A DNA stretch of 64,000 bases from JAZKHT01 sp040385245 (GTDB lineage: Bacteria; Pseudomonadota; Alphaproteobacteria; Rhodobacterales; Rhodobacteraceae): contig JAZKHT010000002.1 of assembly GCA_040385245.1 (NCBI GenBank), positions 104,414-168,413 of the forward strand, written 5' to 3'. The notes under the pieces are model-generated. The model was not told the DNA's origin. It made no database searches and was given only the letters and a program-made list of their open reading frames with translations. Of this stretch, positions 55,007-63,946 are shown piece after piece. Position numbers and translations under genes: made by a program. The stretch's first letter is position 1; the number at the start of each line of letters is the position of its first letter.

Positions 55007-55459
55007 CTACAAAAGGATTGGCACAGCAAGACAGGCCAAGACCACAGTCGTCAGGAGAACGCGCAGGCGCATCCACCATGGCGGTGTCAGGCCCTGCTTC
55101 CAGAACACGAAGTCCAGACACAGCAACCCTGCAAATCCTGCCGCCAGGTTCACCGCAGCCGTTCCCGCATCGCCGTTGACCATGATAAAGGCCCACAGGG
55201 CGGGGATGACCGACAGCGTGTAGCCGACCCACGCCCCCGCTCCTTTGGCGCGGGTGGCAAATCCCCAAAGCACGCCTGACATGAACGACAGGATCACCAC
55301 GCCATAGGTCAGGCTAACATAAGTGCCAATGAACATCGGAGACAGCCGCCCGCCTGCCAGCGAAACGATGGCCGGATGCAGCACGGTTGCGGCCCCCCAA
55401 AGAAAGGGGATCAGCCCGGCAAGGCCAAGGATCAGTGCGGGCAGGGGAATGCGCGTCAT
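55007..55459 (-). CDS. DUF3429 family membrane protein
   Basis: 150 residues with five membrane helices, the layout of the DUF3429 family (IPFLWGAATV near residue 16, YGVVILSFMSGVLWGFA near residue 51, a C-terminal basic-aromatic segment WWMRLR). Function unknown. The ATG lies one base after the ispH stop on the same strand, so it is probably expressed with ispH. Confidence 0.85.
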   Translation of the reverse strand: MTRIPLPALILGLAGLIPFLWGAATVLHPAIVSLAGGRLSPMFIGTYVSLTYGVVILSFMSGVLWGFATRAKGAGAWVGYTLSVIPALWAFIMVNGDAGTAAVNLAAGFAGLLCLDFVFWKQGLTPPWWMRLRVLLTTVVLACLAVPILL

Positions 55460-55460
55460 G

Positions 55461-56411
55461 TCAGGCGGGTTCCCGCAGGATGCGCGGCACCTTGAATTCC
55501 ACCGTTTCTTGCGCGGTTTCGACCAGTTCCACAGTGGTGTCAAAGCGGGCGCGGAAGGCGTCGATCACCTCGTTCACCAGCACTTCGGGGGCGGACGCCC
55601 CTGCCGTGACCCCGACTGTGCGGATGCCGTCCAGCGCACGCCAGTCAATGTCTTCGGCCCGCTGCACCAGTTGCGCATAAGCGCAGCCCGCGGCTTGCCC
55701 CACCTCGACCAGACGTCGCGAATTGGACGAATTCGGCGCACCGATCACCAATAGCGCGTCAATCTTTGGCGCGATGACCTTGACCGCCGCCTGACGGTTG
55801 GTGGTGGCATAACAGATGTCTTCCTTGTGCGGCCCGACGATGGCCGGAAACCGCGCCTGCAAGGCGGCGACGATCCCGGCGGTGTCATCGACCGACAGCG
55901 TGGTCTGGGTGATATAGGCAAGCTTGCCCGCATCGCGCACCATCAGACCCGCGACGTCTGCGGCGGTTTCCACCAGCAGCACCTCGCCCGTCGGCAACTG
56001 TCCCATGGTGCCCACGGTTTCAGGGTGGCCCGCGTGGCCGATCATCACCATCTGCAACCCCGCCTCGAAATGCCGCTGCGCTTCGTTGTGCACCTTGGTG
56101 ACAAGCGGGCAGGTGGCATCGACGGCGATCATGTTGCGACGCCCCGCCTCGGCAGGAACGGATTTCGGCACGCCGTGGGCGGAAAAGATAACGGGGCGGT
56201 CGGCGGGCACATCATCCAGGTCTTCGACGAACACCGCACCACGGGCGCGCAGGCCATCGACGACGAATTTGTTGTGCACGATCTCGTGCCGGACAAAGAC
56301 TGGCGCGCCCCATTTTTCCAGTGCCAGTTCCACGATCTTGATGGCGCGGTCCACCCCGGCGCAGAAACCGCGCGGCGCGGCGAGGTAGAGCGTCAAAGGC
56401 GAAAGGGTCAT
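55461..56411 (-). CDS. ispH: 4-hydroxy-3-methylbut-2-enyl diphosphate reductase
   Basis: 316 residues. The three cysteines for the 4Fe-4S cluster are visible: GFCAGVDRA near residue 14, DATCPLVTKVH near residue 99, and GAPNSSNSRRL adjacent to the last cluster-binding region (ICYATTNRQ near residue 197). IspH forms IPP and DMAPP in the last step of the MEP isoprenoid pathway. The next gene (DUF3429) starts one base after its stop. Confidence 0.95.
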   Translation of the reverse strand: MTLSPLTLYLAAPRGFCAGVDRAIKIVELALEKWGAPVFVRHEIVHNKFVVDGLRARGAVFVEDLDDVPADRPVIFSAHGVPKSVPAEAGRRNMIAVDATCPLVTKVHNEAQRHFEAGLQMVMIGHAGHPETVGTMGQLPTGEVLLVETAADVAGLMVRDAGKLAYITQTTLSVDDTAGIVAALQARFPAIVGPHKEDICYATTNRQAAVKVIAPKIDALLVIGAPNSSNSRRLVEVGQAAGCAYAQLVQRAEDIDWRALDGIRTVGVTAGASAPEVLVNEVIDAFRARFDTTVELVETAQETVEFKVPRILREPA

Positions 56412-56472
56412 GGCGGCACCTCAACATCGATCGATCCGAGAGGTAAGGCGTTCCGCCCCGCAGGTCCACCCT

Positions 56473-57027
56473 TCAGATCGTCGAAATCCGCGTCCAGTCA
56501 TCGGCCAACGTGCGCATGGCAGTCCGGTCGGGAAAGGCGCGCGCGGGCAGAATGACGACGTTGCTGCCGGATTCGATGAACAGATGTCCTTTGGTCAGCA
56601 GGACACGGTGCACCAGTTTTGGCGACACGGTCACCGGAACGGTGCGGTCAGCGCGATATTCGCGCAGCCGGTCCTGATCTATTTCCAGCCGGGCGGTGAC
56701 AGGGTGGGGCAGATCATCCACAGCACCTGACCGGATGCCGCGCATCTGATTGGCATAGGTCAACAAGACGGGCAGAACCAGCAAGCCCACGATCAGCGCC
56801 GTTTTCGCGCCTGACCCAACGCCCGCCAGCATCGTCACGCGGCCGCCCGCAAAGCGCAGCAAGGCCGCACTCATCAGAAATGCGGCAAAGCAGGATTGGC
56901 GGACGCGCTTTTTCGCCCGGCGGCTGCGGCGAACCCAGGCGGCCAGATCGTCTGCGGTCAGATCATAGGTCAGGACGGAAAGGGCCGGGACGTTCCCCGC
57001 GCCCCGGCCCTTGTTCGTATCGGTCAT
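56473..57027 (-). CDS. Membrane protein with YcxB-like domain
   Basis: 184 residues. Two membrane helices (about 45-65 and 72-92) follow a basic segment (RRSRRAKKRVRQ), then a beta-rich region with HRVLLTKGHLFIESGSNVVILPARAF near residue 150, the strand pattern of YcxB-like domains that ends in a short I-LPxxAF motif. Function unknown. The ATG overlaps the stop codon of the NYN nuclease gene (TGATG), so the two are translated together. Confidence 0.8.
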   Translation of the reverse strand: MTDTNKGRGAGNVPALSVLTYDLTADDLAAWVRRSRRAKKRVRQSCFAAFLMSAALLRFAGGRVTMLAGVGSGAKTALIVGLLVLPVLLTYANQMRGIRSGAVDDLPHPVTARLEIDQDRLREYRADRTVPVTVSPKLVHRVLLTKGHLFIESGSNVVILPARAFPDRTAMRTLADDWTRISTI

Positions 57028-57602
57028 CACTTGACGTCCGAAATCGCCTCTTCGCGTTCCATCGCGCGCGGCTCGCGCGGGGGGCGACCGATCACGTCGC
57101 GCAATTCGTCCAGTTCGATGAAGTTGTCGGCCTGCCGACGCAGTTCGTCTGCGATCATCGGCGGCTGGCTGCGGATGGTGGACACCACCGACACCCGGCA
57201 CCCCTGACGCTGCAGGCTTTCGACCAGCGGGCGGAAATCGCCGTCGCCGGAAAACAGCACGATGTGATCGACGCGCGGTGCAAGTTCCATGGCATCGACA
57301 GTCAGTTCGATATCCATGTTGCCTTTGACCTTCCGGCGGCCCTGGCTGTCGGTGTATTCCTTGGCCGGCTTGGTGACCATGGTAAAGCCGTTGTAGTGCA
57401 GCCAGTCGACCAGCGGGCGGATCGGCGAGTAGTCGTCATTTTCCAGCAGGGCGGTATAGTAGAAGGCGCGCAGCAGTTTGCCACGACGCATGAACTCTTG
57501 ACGCAGCAGTTTGTAGTCGATGTCGAACCCAAGCGATTTGGCGGCCGCATAAAGGTTGGACCCGTCTATGAACAGCGCAAGCCGTTCGTCCTTGTAAAAC
57601 AT
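57027..57602 (-). CDS. NYN domain ribonuclease-like protein, LabA type
   Basis: 191 residues with the PIN-like NYN fold. Acidic active-site positions are visible in ALFIDGSNLYAAAKS (about residues 8-22), in NMDIELTVDAMELA near residue 93 and in LFSGDGDFRPLVESLQ near residue 113, where the three acidic clusters hold a metal ion. LabA-like proteins are RNA-binding or ribonuclease proteins of unclear targets. First gene of the pair with the YcxB-like protein. Divergent from folK. Confidence 0.88.
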   Translation of the reverse strand: MFYKDERLALFIDGSNLYAAAKSLGFDIDYKLLRQEFMRRGKLLRAFYYTALLENDDYSPIRPLVDWLHYNGFTMVTKPAKEYTDSQGRRKVKGNMDIELTVDAMELAPRVDHIVLFSGDGDFRPLVESLQRQGCRVSVVSTIRSQPPMIADELRRQADNFIELDELRDVIGRPPREPRAMEREEAISDVK

Positions 57603-57747
57603 GTGGGAGTCCCCTCAAAAAAAGTGTTGCGCCAAACGGACTTCGGTGAGTGGTGGTAAAAAGGGGTGAATGCCCCTGGCGAACAGCCTTGGAATAACAG
57701 TCGGTTCCGCTTTGCGACAAGCGGTTCTATACGAAAGGGTATCATTG

Positions 57748-58323
57748 GTGAACCTCGTAATTCATCCGATTTTTATCGCTTTTGGCGCAAATCTGCCTGA
57801 TGCCGACTGCACCCCGGAAATGACCCTGCGTCAGGCAATAAACGACCTTGCAGCACAGGGACTGGGGCCGATCCGCGTCAGTCGGTTCTTCGCAACGCCC
57901 TGCTTTCCGCCGGGCGCCGGTCCAGATTATGTGAACGCGATCGGAACCTGTCTGGTTCCGCCGGGGTGGGACGCGCAAAAGGTGCTTTCGGTGCTGCATG
58001 AGGTCGAGGCAGCGCATGGTCGCAAACGGGTGCAGCGGTGGGGGATGCGCACGCTGGATCTGGACCTGATCGCCTTTGGCGATGCCGTGGCCCCTGACCC
58101 TGTGACCTGGCGGCATTGGCAGGCGCTGGACCCCGCCCTGCAACGAACGACCGCGCCCGATCAGCTGATTCTGCCGCATCCCCGCATGCAGGACCGCGCC
58201 TTTGTGCTGGTGCCGATGGCCGATCTGGCCCCGGATTGGCTGCATCCGGTGCTGGGGCTGACGGTGGCGCAGATGCTGGCGGCCTTGCCCGCATCCGATG
58301 TCGCAGAGGTGCGCCCCGTTTGA
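57748..58323 (+). CDS. folK: 2-amino-4-hydroxy-6-hydroxymethyldihydropteridine pyrophosphokinase
   Basis: 191 residues starting at GTG, with AAAGGG seven bases upstream; a TTG one codon earlier is too close to it. Landmarks are IAFGANLPD at residue 10, the family motif RWGMRTLDLDLIAFGD near residue 97 and LPHPRMQDRAFVLVPM near residue 138. HPPK transfers pyrophosphate from ATP to the pterin in folate synthesis. An inverted repeat CCGCTT-N6-AAGCGG (57707-57724) lies just upstream. Last gene of the core region before the accessory island. Confidence 0.93.
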   Translation: MNLVIHPIFIAFGANLPDADCTPEMTLRQAINDLAAQGLGPIRVSRFFATPCFPPGAGPDYVNAIGTCLVPPGWDAQKVLSVLHEVEAAHGRKRVQRWGMRTLDLDLIAFGDAVAPDPVTWRHWQALDPALQRTTAPDQLILPHPRMQDRAFVLVPMADLAPDWLHPVLGLTVAQMLAALPASDVAEVRPV

Positions 58324-58425
58324 CTGGATGGTCGTGAGGTAGTTTGGTGACCCTGTGCTATGGAACGTGACGTGTCACAGATTCTCACAAAGAGCTCGCC
58401 TGAAGGCGACTCACTGTCAAACGGA

Positions 58426-59046
58426 TCACTTCTGCCCATGCGACAGAAGCCGAATATTTTGCGGAAGGGCTTCGGCTTTCTCATGGATGAAGGTCAATAG
58501 AGGCTTTTTTGCTCTGGCGGCAACAGTCCGCCCTGCCGCTACCAGATCGATGCAATAGAAGTACGTTAGATGCTCCTCTTCGATTGCGCGTTGAAGATCG
58601 GCTTGACGCCGGAAGTGCGGTCCACCCTCCGAAACCAAGAAACGGCGTTCGTCGACCGGCCTGCACACGTCTCGGGGGAGTGTGAAGCTATCGTCAAAGC
58701 TGGTACGAAGGGCTTCAACGTCGGGGCGAGGTCCAACGAAGTCGCAAGCTCCGTCACCAGAGGTGACCGCAAAGAAGAAAAGATCACGACTGAGTGCTTG
58801 CAGCCGCTTTCCAGCTTCCGAGGGCGCCACACCGAGCTTGGAAAAGGCGTTTAGGAGATAGATTGACATGATTTCGTGCGAGTCGTGTTTCGCCCAGCGG
58901 CCAAGTTCATTCTCGGGCAGATAGCCCCGACTTCTCCAGAGCCGGATGTTCGACTGCGTCGCGCCCGTGACTTCTGCCGCCTCCTTCGGACTGAAGCTCG
59001 TTGGCGATACTCGCCAACCAAGTAGCGTCTCGACTCCTGCGCTCAT
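58426..59046 (-). CDS. MerR-like transcriptional regulator
   Basis: 206 residues. A winged helix-turn-helix of the MerR type is at about residues 18-60 (FSPKEAAEVTGATQSNIRLWRSRGYLPE). The remaining 140 residues show no metal- or ligand-binding signature and no coiled coil of the usual length; two Cys (near residues 99 and 127) are not paired. AGGAGG seven bases before the ATG is a strong SD. GC content and codon use are lower than in the core genes. Divergent from the IS1-type gene, with palindromes between them that it may bind. Confidence 0.75.
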   Translation of the reverse strand: MSAGVETLLGWRVSPTSFSPKEAAEVTGATQSNIRLWRSRGYLPENELGRWAKHDSHEIMSIYLLNAFSKLGVAPSEAGKRLQALSRDLFFFAVTSGDGACDFVGPRPDVEALRTSFDDSFTLPRDVCRPVDERRFLVSEGGPHFRRQADLQRAIEEEHLTYFYCIDLVAAGRTVAARAKKPLLTFIHEKAEALPQNIRLLSHGQK

Positions 59047-59091
59047 CTGAACCTCCTACTTTGCATGCGCTGCAGCCTAGCAGACATTAAA

Positions 59092-59131
59092 CGTATCGAC
59101 GAGTCGAAAAATCGTTGCACTGATACGATTT
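59092..59131. promoter_or_regulatory. Palindrome-rich divergent regulatory region
   Basis: In the 131 bases between the MerR-like and IS1-type genes three overlapping inverted repeats are seen: AAATCGT-N9-ACGATTT (59109-59131), CGTATC-N24-GATACG (59092-59127) and TCGAC-N2-GTCGA (59096-59107). A TTGCAC box (59115-59120) lies inside the first, with TAAGCC 17 bases later as a weak -10. The layout fits a self-regulated divergent promoter. Confidence 0.5.
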
Positions 59132-59177
59132 CGAAGGTAAGCCCAAATTGGCGAATGGGAGCAGGAAGGGAGGGCAA

Positions 59178-60416
59178 ATGAATCAGCTGGAAAAGGGTAA
59201 GCGAGCGGGGATTTTGCAGTCACTGAACGAATGCATGTCCCAGCGGGCTTGCGAGCGCATCTTCAAGGTCAGCAACAAGACCGTCGCCAAGCTGGCCCGT
59301 GACGCTGGTGACATGGCAATTCGTCACATAAACCAAGTCGATGGCTTGAAGGTCCGCTCCATACAGGCTGATGAAATCTGGTCGTTCGTAAAGGCCAAGC
59401 AGAAGAACGTGTCAAAACTGAAATGGCCACAGGTTGGTGCGGGGACGATCTGGGCCTATCTCGCAATATGTGCCGATAGCAAGTTCATCCTCACCTACGA
59501 GTTGGGTGATCGACGCGTCCCTGATGCTCGCTCCTTCATGAAATCAATCCGTTCGAAGCTGGCGGTTGAACAAGATGGGTCGCTGGTCTTGAGACCCCAG
59601 ATATTCACAGACGGCCTCAAGGCTTACGAAGAGGCGGGCGAGATCGCATTCGGCGATGAAGCCGACCGCGCCATGCTGGTGAAGCAGTACAGCAATACCG
59701 ATGATGACGGCGAACCGACGCCATCAAGTCGCTACGCTGGTGCCGACAGACGAGTTCTGGCCGGAGACCCTTCGATCCGGGCGATCAGCACAAGCTACAT
59801 AGAACGCGCAAACCTTACCCTGAGGATGGGAAACAAGCGCTATACTCGCAAAACGAACGCATTTTCAAAGACTTTGCGGAACCATGAACGTCAACTCGCC
59901 ATCTGGATCATGTACTACAACTACTGCCTTTTGCCGTCGCCACAACGAAAAACCGACCCGGAAACCGGCGAGGTTTTTTGGGAGAAACGGTTGACGCCTG
60001 CTATGGAGATCGGGCTGACAGACCGCGTCTGGGAAGTCGATGATTTGCTGACGCTTACGGACGCGCACCTTGCTGAGGAGCGGAAAAAACTGCTTTCGTC
60101 ATGCACAGACTTGGTCGCAGGACCCAAGGTCGATGCCGATCTACATGTCTACTGGGTGTACGCAAGCAGCCAGCATAACTCCGCCAAGGTCCACAAGGCT
60201 GATTGTGTGAACTGCAACAAAGGGACCGGTCGAGCTGGTGGCAAGGCCAAGGGCGGCGAATGGCATGGCTGTGCAACGCTCGATGACGCCATGCGGCAGG
60301 CAGAGCACATGCACCCTGCCAACAATGCCATTTGCCGCATGTGTCTTGGATCGTACAGAAAATCGGGGTACCGAGGTCCTCGGGCGTCACTTCCGTCGAG
60401 ACTGTTGCTTCATTAG
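59178..60416 (+). CDS. IS1-type DDE transposase-like protein with C-terminal Cys4 domain
   Basis: 412 residues. Residues 1-60 contain a helix-turn-helix-like start (SQRACERIFKVSNKTVAKL). The DDE core is complete: Asp65 in QADEIWSF, Asp145 in TDGLKAY and Glu209 in SYIERANLTLR, the arrangement of IS1-family transposases. Unlike an ordinary IS1 transposase (about 230 residues) it has an extra 170 residues ending in a compact cysteine cluster: His339, Cys343, Cys346, then Cys386 and Cys389, resembling zinc-binding Ada-type modules. GGGAGG precedes the ATG at 59178. No IS1 terminal repeats were found around it. It may be a domesticated or host-restricted element. Confidence 0.75.
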   Translation: MNQLEKGKRAGILQSLNECMSQRACERIFKVSNKTVAKLARDAGDMAIRHINQVDGLKVRSIQADEIWSFVKAKQKNVSKLKWPQVGAGTIWAYLAICADSKFILTYELGDRRVPDARSFMKSIRSKLAVEQDGSLVLRPQIFTDGLKAYEEAGEIAFGDEADRAMLVKQYSNTDDDGEPTPSSRYAGADRRVLAGDPSIRAISTSYIERANLTLRMGNKRYTRKTNAFSKTLRNHERQLAIWIMYYNYCLLPSPQRKTDPETGEVFWEKRLTPAMEIGLTDRVWEVDDLLTLTDAHLAEERKKLLSSCTDLVAGPKVDADLHVYWVYASSQHNSAKVHKADCVNCNKGTGRAGGKAKGGEWHGCATLDDAMRQAEHMHPANNAICRMCLGSYRKSGYRGPRASLPSRLLLH

Positions 60417-60480
60417 CCGAAGATGCGGAAAGTTGAGTTGGCGGAACGATCCGCACAGCAGACCTCGGAGAAGATGGAAC

Positions 60481-63026
60481 TTGGCCAGCAAGGAAGCGAC
60501 CGCACGGATCAAGATCAATCGACTCCTCGTCGAGGCGGGCTGGCGGTTCTTCGATGACACGGTTGGTCCTGCCAACATCGTGCTGGAGCCGAACGTCAAG
60601 CTCACCACGAAAGCCTTTGATGCACTCGGCGACGACTTTGAGAAAGCAGGGAATGGGTTCGTCGATTTTCTGCTTCTCGACCCCGCTGGAAAGCCGCTCA
60701 TAGTCCTAGAGGCCAAGTCTGAGGGAAAAAACCCACTCTCAGCTAAGGAACAAGCGCGCAGGTACGCCCGCTCGCAGAACGCGCGCTTTGTGATCCTCAG
60801 TAACGGCAACATCCACTATCTCTGGGATCTGGAGCAGGGTAATCCAACGGTCATCACAAAGTTTCCCGGCCCAACAGAGATCGGCAACCACTACGCCTTC
60901 GAGCCTAACGCCGAACGTCTCGCCGCAGAGAAGGTTGATCTGGATTTCATTGCCATAACCCAGATGCCAGCCTATGCGCAGGAAGCCGCGTGGCGAGCTG
61001 AGTCCGAGCGCCCCTCATTTGTCGAAAAGAACAAACTTCGTTTTCTGCGGCGGTACCAGAAGCGTGCCATCGAGCGGGTACAAGAGGAGGCAAAGACCGG
61101 CGCGACCCGTTTCCTGTTCGAAATGGCCACGGGGACGGGAAAAACGCTCACGTCAGCAGGGATCATCAAGCTGTTCCTGAAGACCCGCAATGCGAAGCGT
61201 GTGCTATTTCTGGTTGACCGCCTTGAGTTGGAAGTTCAGGCCGACAAAGCTTTCAAGGCCCTCCTGCGGAATGATTTCACATCGGTGATTTACAAAGAGC
61301 AGCGGGACGACTGGCGAAAGGCAGATATTGTGGTCACGACGGTGCAGTCGCTTTTGTCGTATGATAAGTACCGTCGCCTTTTCGCACCGACGGACTTCGA
61401 CCTTGTGATCTCCGACGAAGCACACCGTTCGATTGGTGGCAACGCGAGAGCGGTTTTCGAGTACTTCATAGGGTACAAGCTCGGGCTGACAGCAACCCCA
61501 AAGGACTACCTTAAGCAGTCGAAAGATCGCGCCGCCGCACGAGACCCGCGTGAAGCTGAGCGCCGGATGATGCTCGACACCTATCGCATCTTTGGCTGTG
61601 ACAGTGGGGAGCCAACTTTTCGGTACTCGCTGGTGGATGGTGTGAACGATGGCTTCTTGATCAACCCCTACGTCGTCGACGCGCGAACCGGCGTCACGAC
61701 GCACTTGCTGTCAGATGAGGGCTTCGTGGTCGAGACGACCGACGATGAAGGCAACGAGGTGAAGGAGGCGTTCGCAGGTCGTGACTTGAGAAGAGGTTCT
61801 TTGCGGAGACCACCAACCTCGCCCTCTGCAAAACGCTGCTACAAAACGGCCTACGTGATCCGATCTCTGGCGAGTTCGGTAAGACAATAGCTTTCGCTGT
61901 AAGCCAAAACCACGCAGCTAAGATCACGCAAATCCTGAACCAGATGGCTGATCAGCTATGGCCGAGGAAGTACATTTCCGACTTCGCAATGCAGGTCACC
62001 AGCCAAGTTGCCAACGCGCAGAAAATGACAGTCAACTTCTCCGACAATAATTTCGGTGGACACAGCGACTTTCTGCAAGATTACCGGACCAGCAAGGCGC
62101 GCGTCTGCGTCACCGTGGGTATGATGACCACCGGTTACGATTGCCCCGACCTGCTCAATCTTGCGCTGATGCGACCGATCTTCTCGCCCTCTGACTTCGT
62201 GCAGATCAAGGGTAGAGGCACACGCAAACACAATTTTAGCGAAGAGATGTTCGACCCGGCCGGAAAGGAAGCCTTGGGAACCGTCGAGAAGACCGTGTTT
62301 CGGCTTTTCGACTTCTTTGCCAACTGCGAGTACTTCGAGGAAAAATTCAACTACGACGAGGAAATCAAGCTCCCCTCGCTCACAACGATCCCGCTCTCGA
62401 CCGGCGGTGACGGTCCGGGCAGCAGCGGACCTATCGGGGGCATCGCCACTTACGAACATTTTGATCCCGATGATGTCGTGTCGCAGGTCGAGCATCAGGT
62501 TGGTCTTGATGGCATGCGGATTGATCGCGAACTGTTCCGCAAGTTCGAGGATCAGGCGCGTTCGGATCCAACGCTGGCGCAACTGGTCGAGCAACAGAAC
62601 TGGGAAGCTGCCACCCGTCACGTCATCGAAGAGCTGTTCGACAAGCCAAGTGAATATTTCAACCTCGAAAGGCTGCGCCGCGCCGCTGGCGTGGATCGGC
62701 GTATTTCCGTGCGCGAGCTCGTCGAAAAGGCCTTCGGCTTCATCCCCGGATTCAAGAGCAAGGCCGAGCTTATCGAGGATGAATTCCAGAAATTCCTGAC
62801 AGACCAGAAGCCCGAGGAAGCCGACCGCATCCGCGAAATACGCTATTTCTTCGAGGCTTACATCCGCGACGCCAATGTCCGCGCAAAGATCGACGCTGGC
62901 CATTTCGCCGACCTGAACGTAAACCCCACGTTTACAACGCGCGACCTGAAAGAGGTCCCCGCCTCATGGCGCAAGCGCATCCCCGAATACATCAAGGACT
63001 ATGTGTCCCTGAACCCTTTCCTCTGA
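60481..63026 (+). pseudogene. hsdR: Type I restriction enzyme R subunit, frameshifted
   Basis: Starts at TTG 60481, with GGAGAAG eight bases upstream. The first frame holds the nuclease domain (D near residue 62, EAK near 75-77), Walker A ATGTGKT near 218, SDEAHRS near 311 and LGLTATP. It fails at about 61786, where GACTTGAGAAG lacks one T: restoring GACTTTGAGAAG rejoins the second frame (61944-63026 is its open part), which carries QIKGRGTR helicase motif VI and an EcoEI-type C-terminal region. The second frame is otherwise intact and conserved, so the damage is recent or is an assembly error. As read, the first frame ends at 61890 with only foreign residues after the shift. Confidence 0.88.
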
Positions 63027-63038
63027 CGAAAGCCTCCC

Positions 63039-63946
63039 ATGCTCGACACCGCCACCAAACGCCGCATCGACACCTGCCGCGACATCCTCGTCGGCAAAGT
63101 GCCCGATCCCAAGAGCCAGGTTGAACAGATCACCGTTGCGCTGATCTACAAGTTCATGGACGACATGGACCTTGAAGCCGAGGAACTGGGCGGCGAGCGC
63201 AAATTTTTCACCAAGGACTATGAACGCTATCGCTGGGCCAAACTGGTGGCACCCGGTGTTTCCGGGCAGGACATGCTCAACTCGTATTCCGAAGCGTTGA
63301 CCAAGATGGTGGAAAATGTAGGCCTGCCGCTCCTCTTCCGCAACATATTCCGCAACGCCTATCTTCCCTACCGCGACCCTGAAACGCTTCGCTCGTTCTT
63401 GCGCGAGATCAACACCTTCACCTATGAACATAGCGAAAAGTTGGGCGACGCCTTCGAATACCTGCTGTCGGTCCTTGGCAGTCAGGGCGACGCGGGTCAA
63501 TTTCGGACCCCGCGCCATATCATCGACTTCATGGTCGAGATCATCGATCCCAAGAAGACCGAGGTCATCCTCGATCCAGCCTGCGGCACGGCGGGGTTCT
63601 TGATTTCGGCCTACAAGCATATCCTGAAAACAAACTCGACCCACACCTTGACTGGCAACGGAAACGGCGCGGTCACCGACGCTACAGATCTGGCACTGGA
63701 AAGCCCGCTGCGCTTTCCCGGCGATCTGTTGTCCGGCGAAGACCGCAGGCACCTCGCGGGCAACATCAAAGGCTACGACATCTCGCCTGACATGGTTCGC
63801 CTCAGCCTTGTTAACCTCTATTTGCATGGCTTTGCCGACCCCAAGATCGAAGAATACGACACCCTGACAAGCCAAGACAAATGGACCGAGACGGCGGACG
63901 TCATCCTTGCCAATCCGCCCTTCATGTCGCCAAAAGGGGGGATCAA
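63039..63946 (+). pseudogene. hsdM: Type I modification subunit HsdM, cut by an IS element
   Basis: About 302 intact residues out of some 500. The N-terminal HsdM_N region (1-130) and the SAM-binding motif DPACGTAGFL (near 180) are present, and the catalytic NPPF is complete at residue 292. Just after SPKGGI the frame enters the left end of an IS21-like element and stops at 63977. The target-recognition and C-terminal parts are therefore separated or lost; whether they continue beyond the element cannot be seen. The upstream hsdR ends 12 bases before its ATG, the normal R-M operon spacing. hsdS is not in the window. Confidence 0.85.

Noticed and set aside
59178..60416. Ordinary IS1 insertion sequence
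   Set aside because: No terminal inverted repeats or target duplication found near 58370-58430 or 60417-60480, and the protein is much longer than an IS1 transposase.
61784..61790. Programmed frameshift in hsdR
   Set aside because: There is no slippery heptamer, and a conserved FEKRFF reading is restored only by adding a T, so a deletion or sequencing error is more likely.
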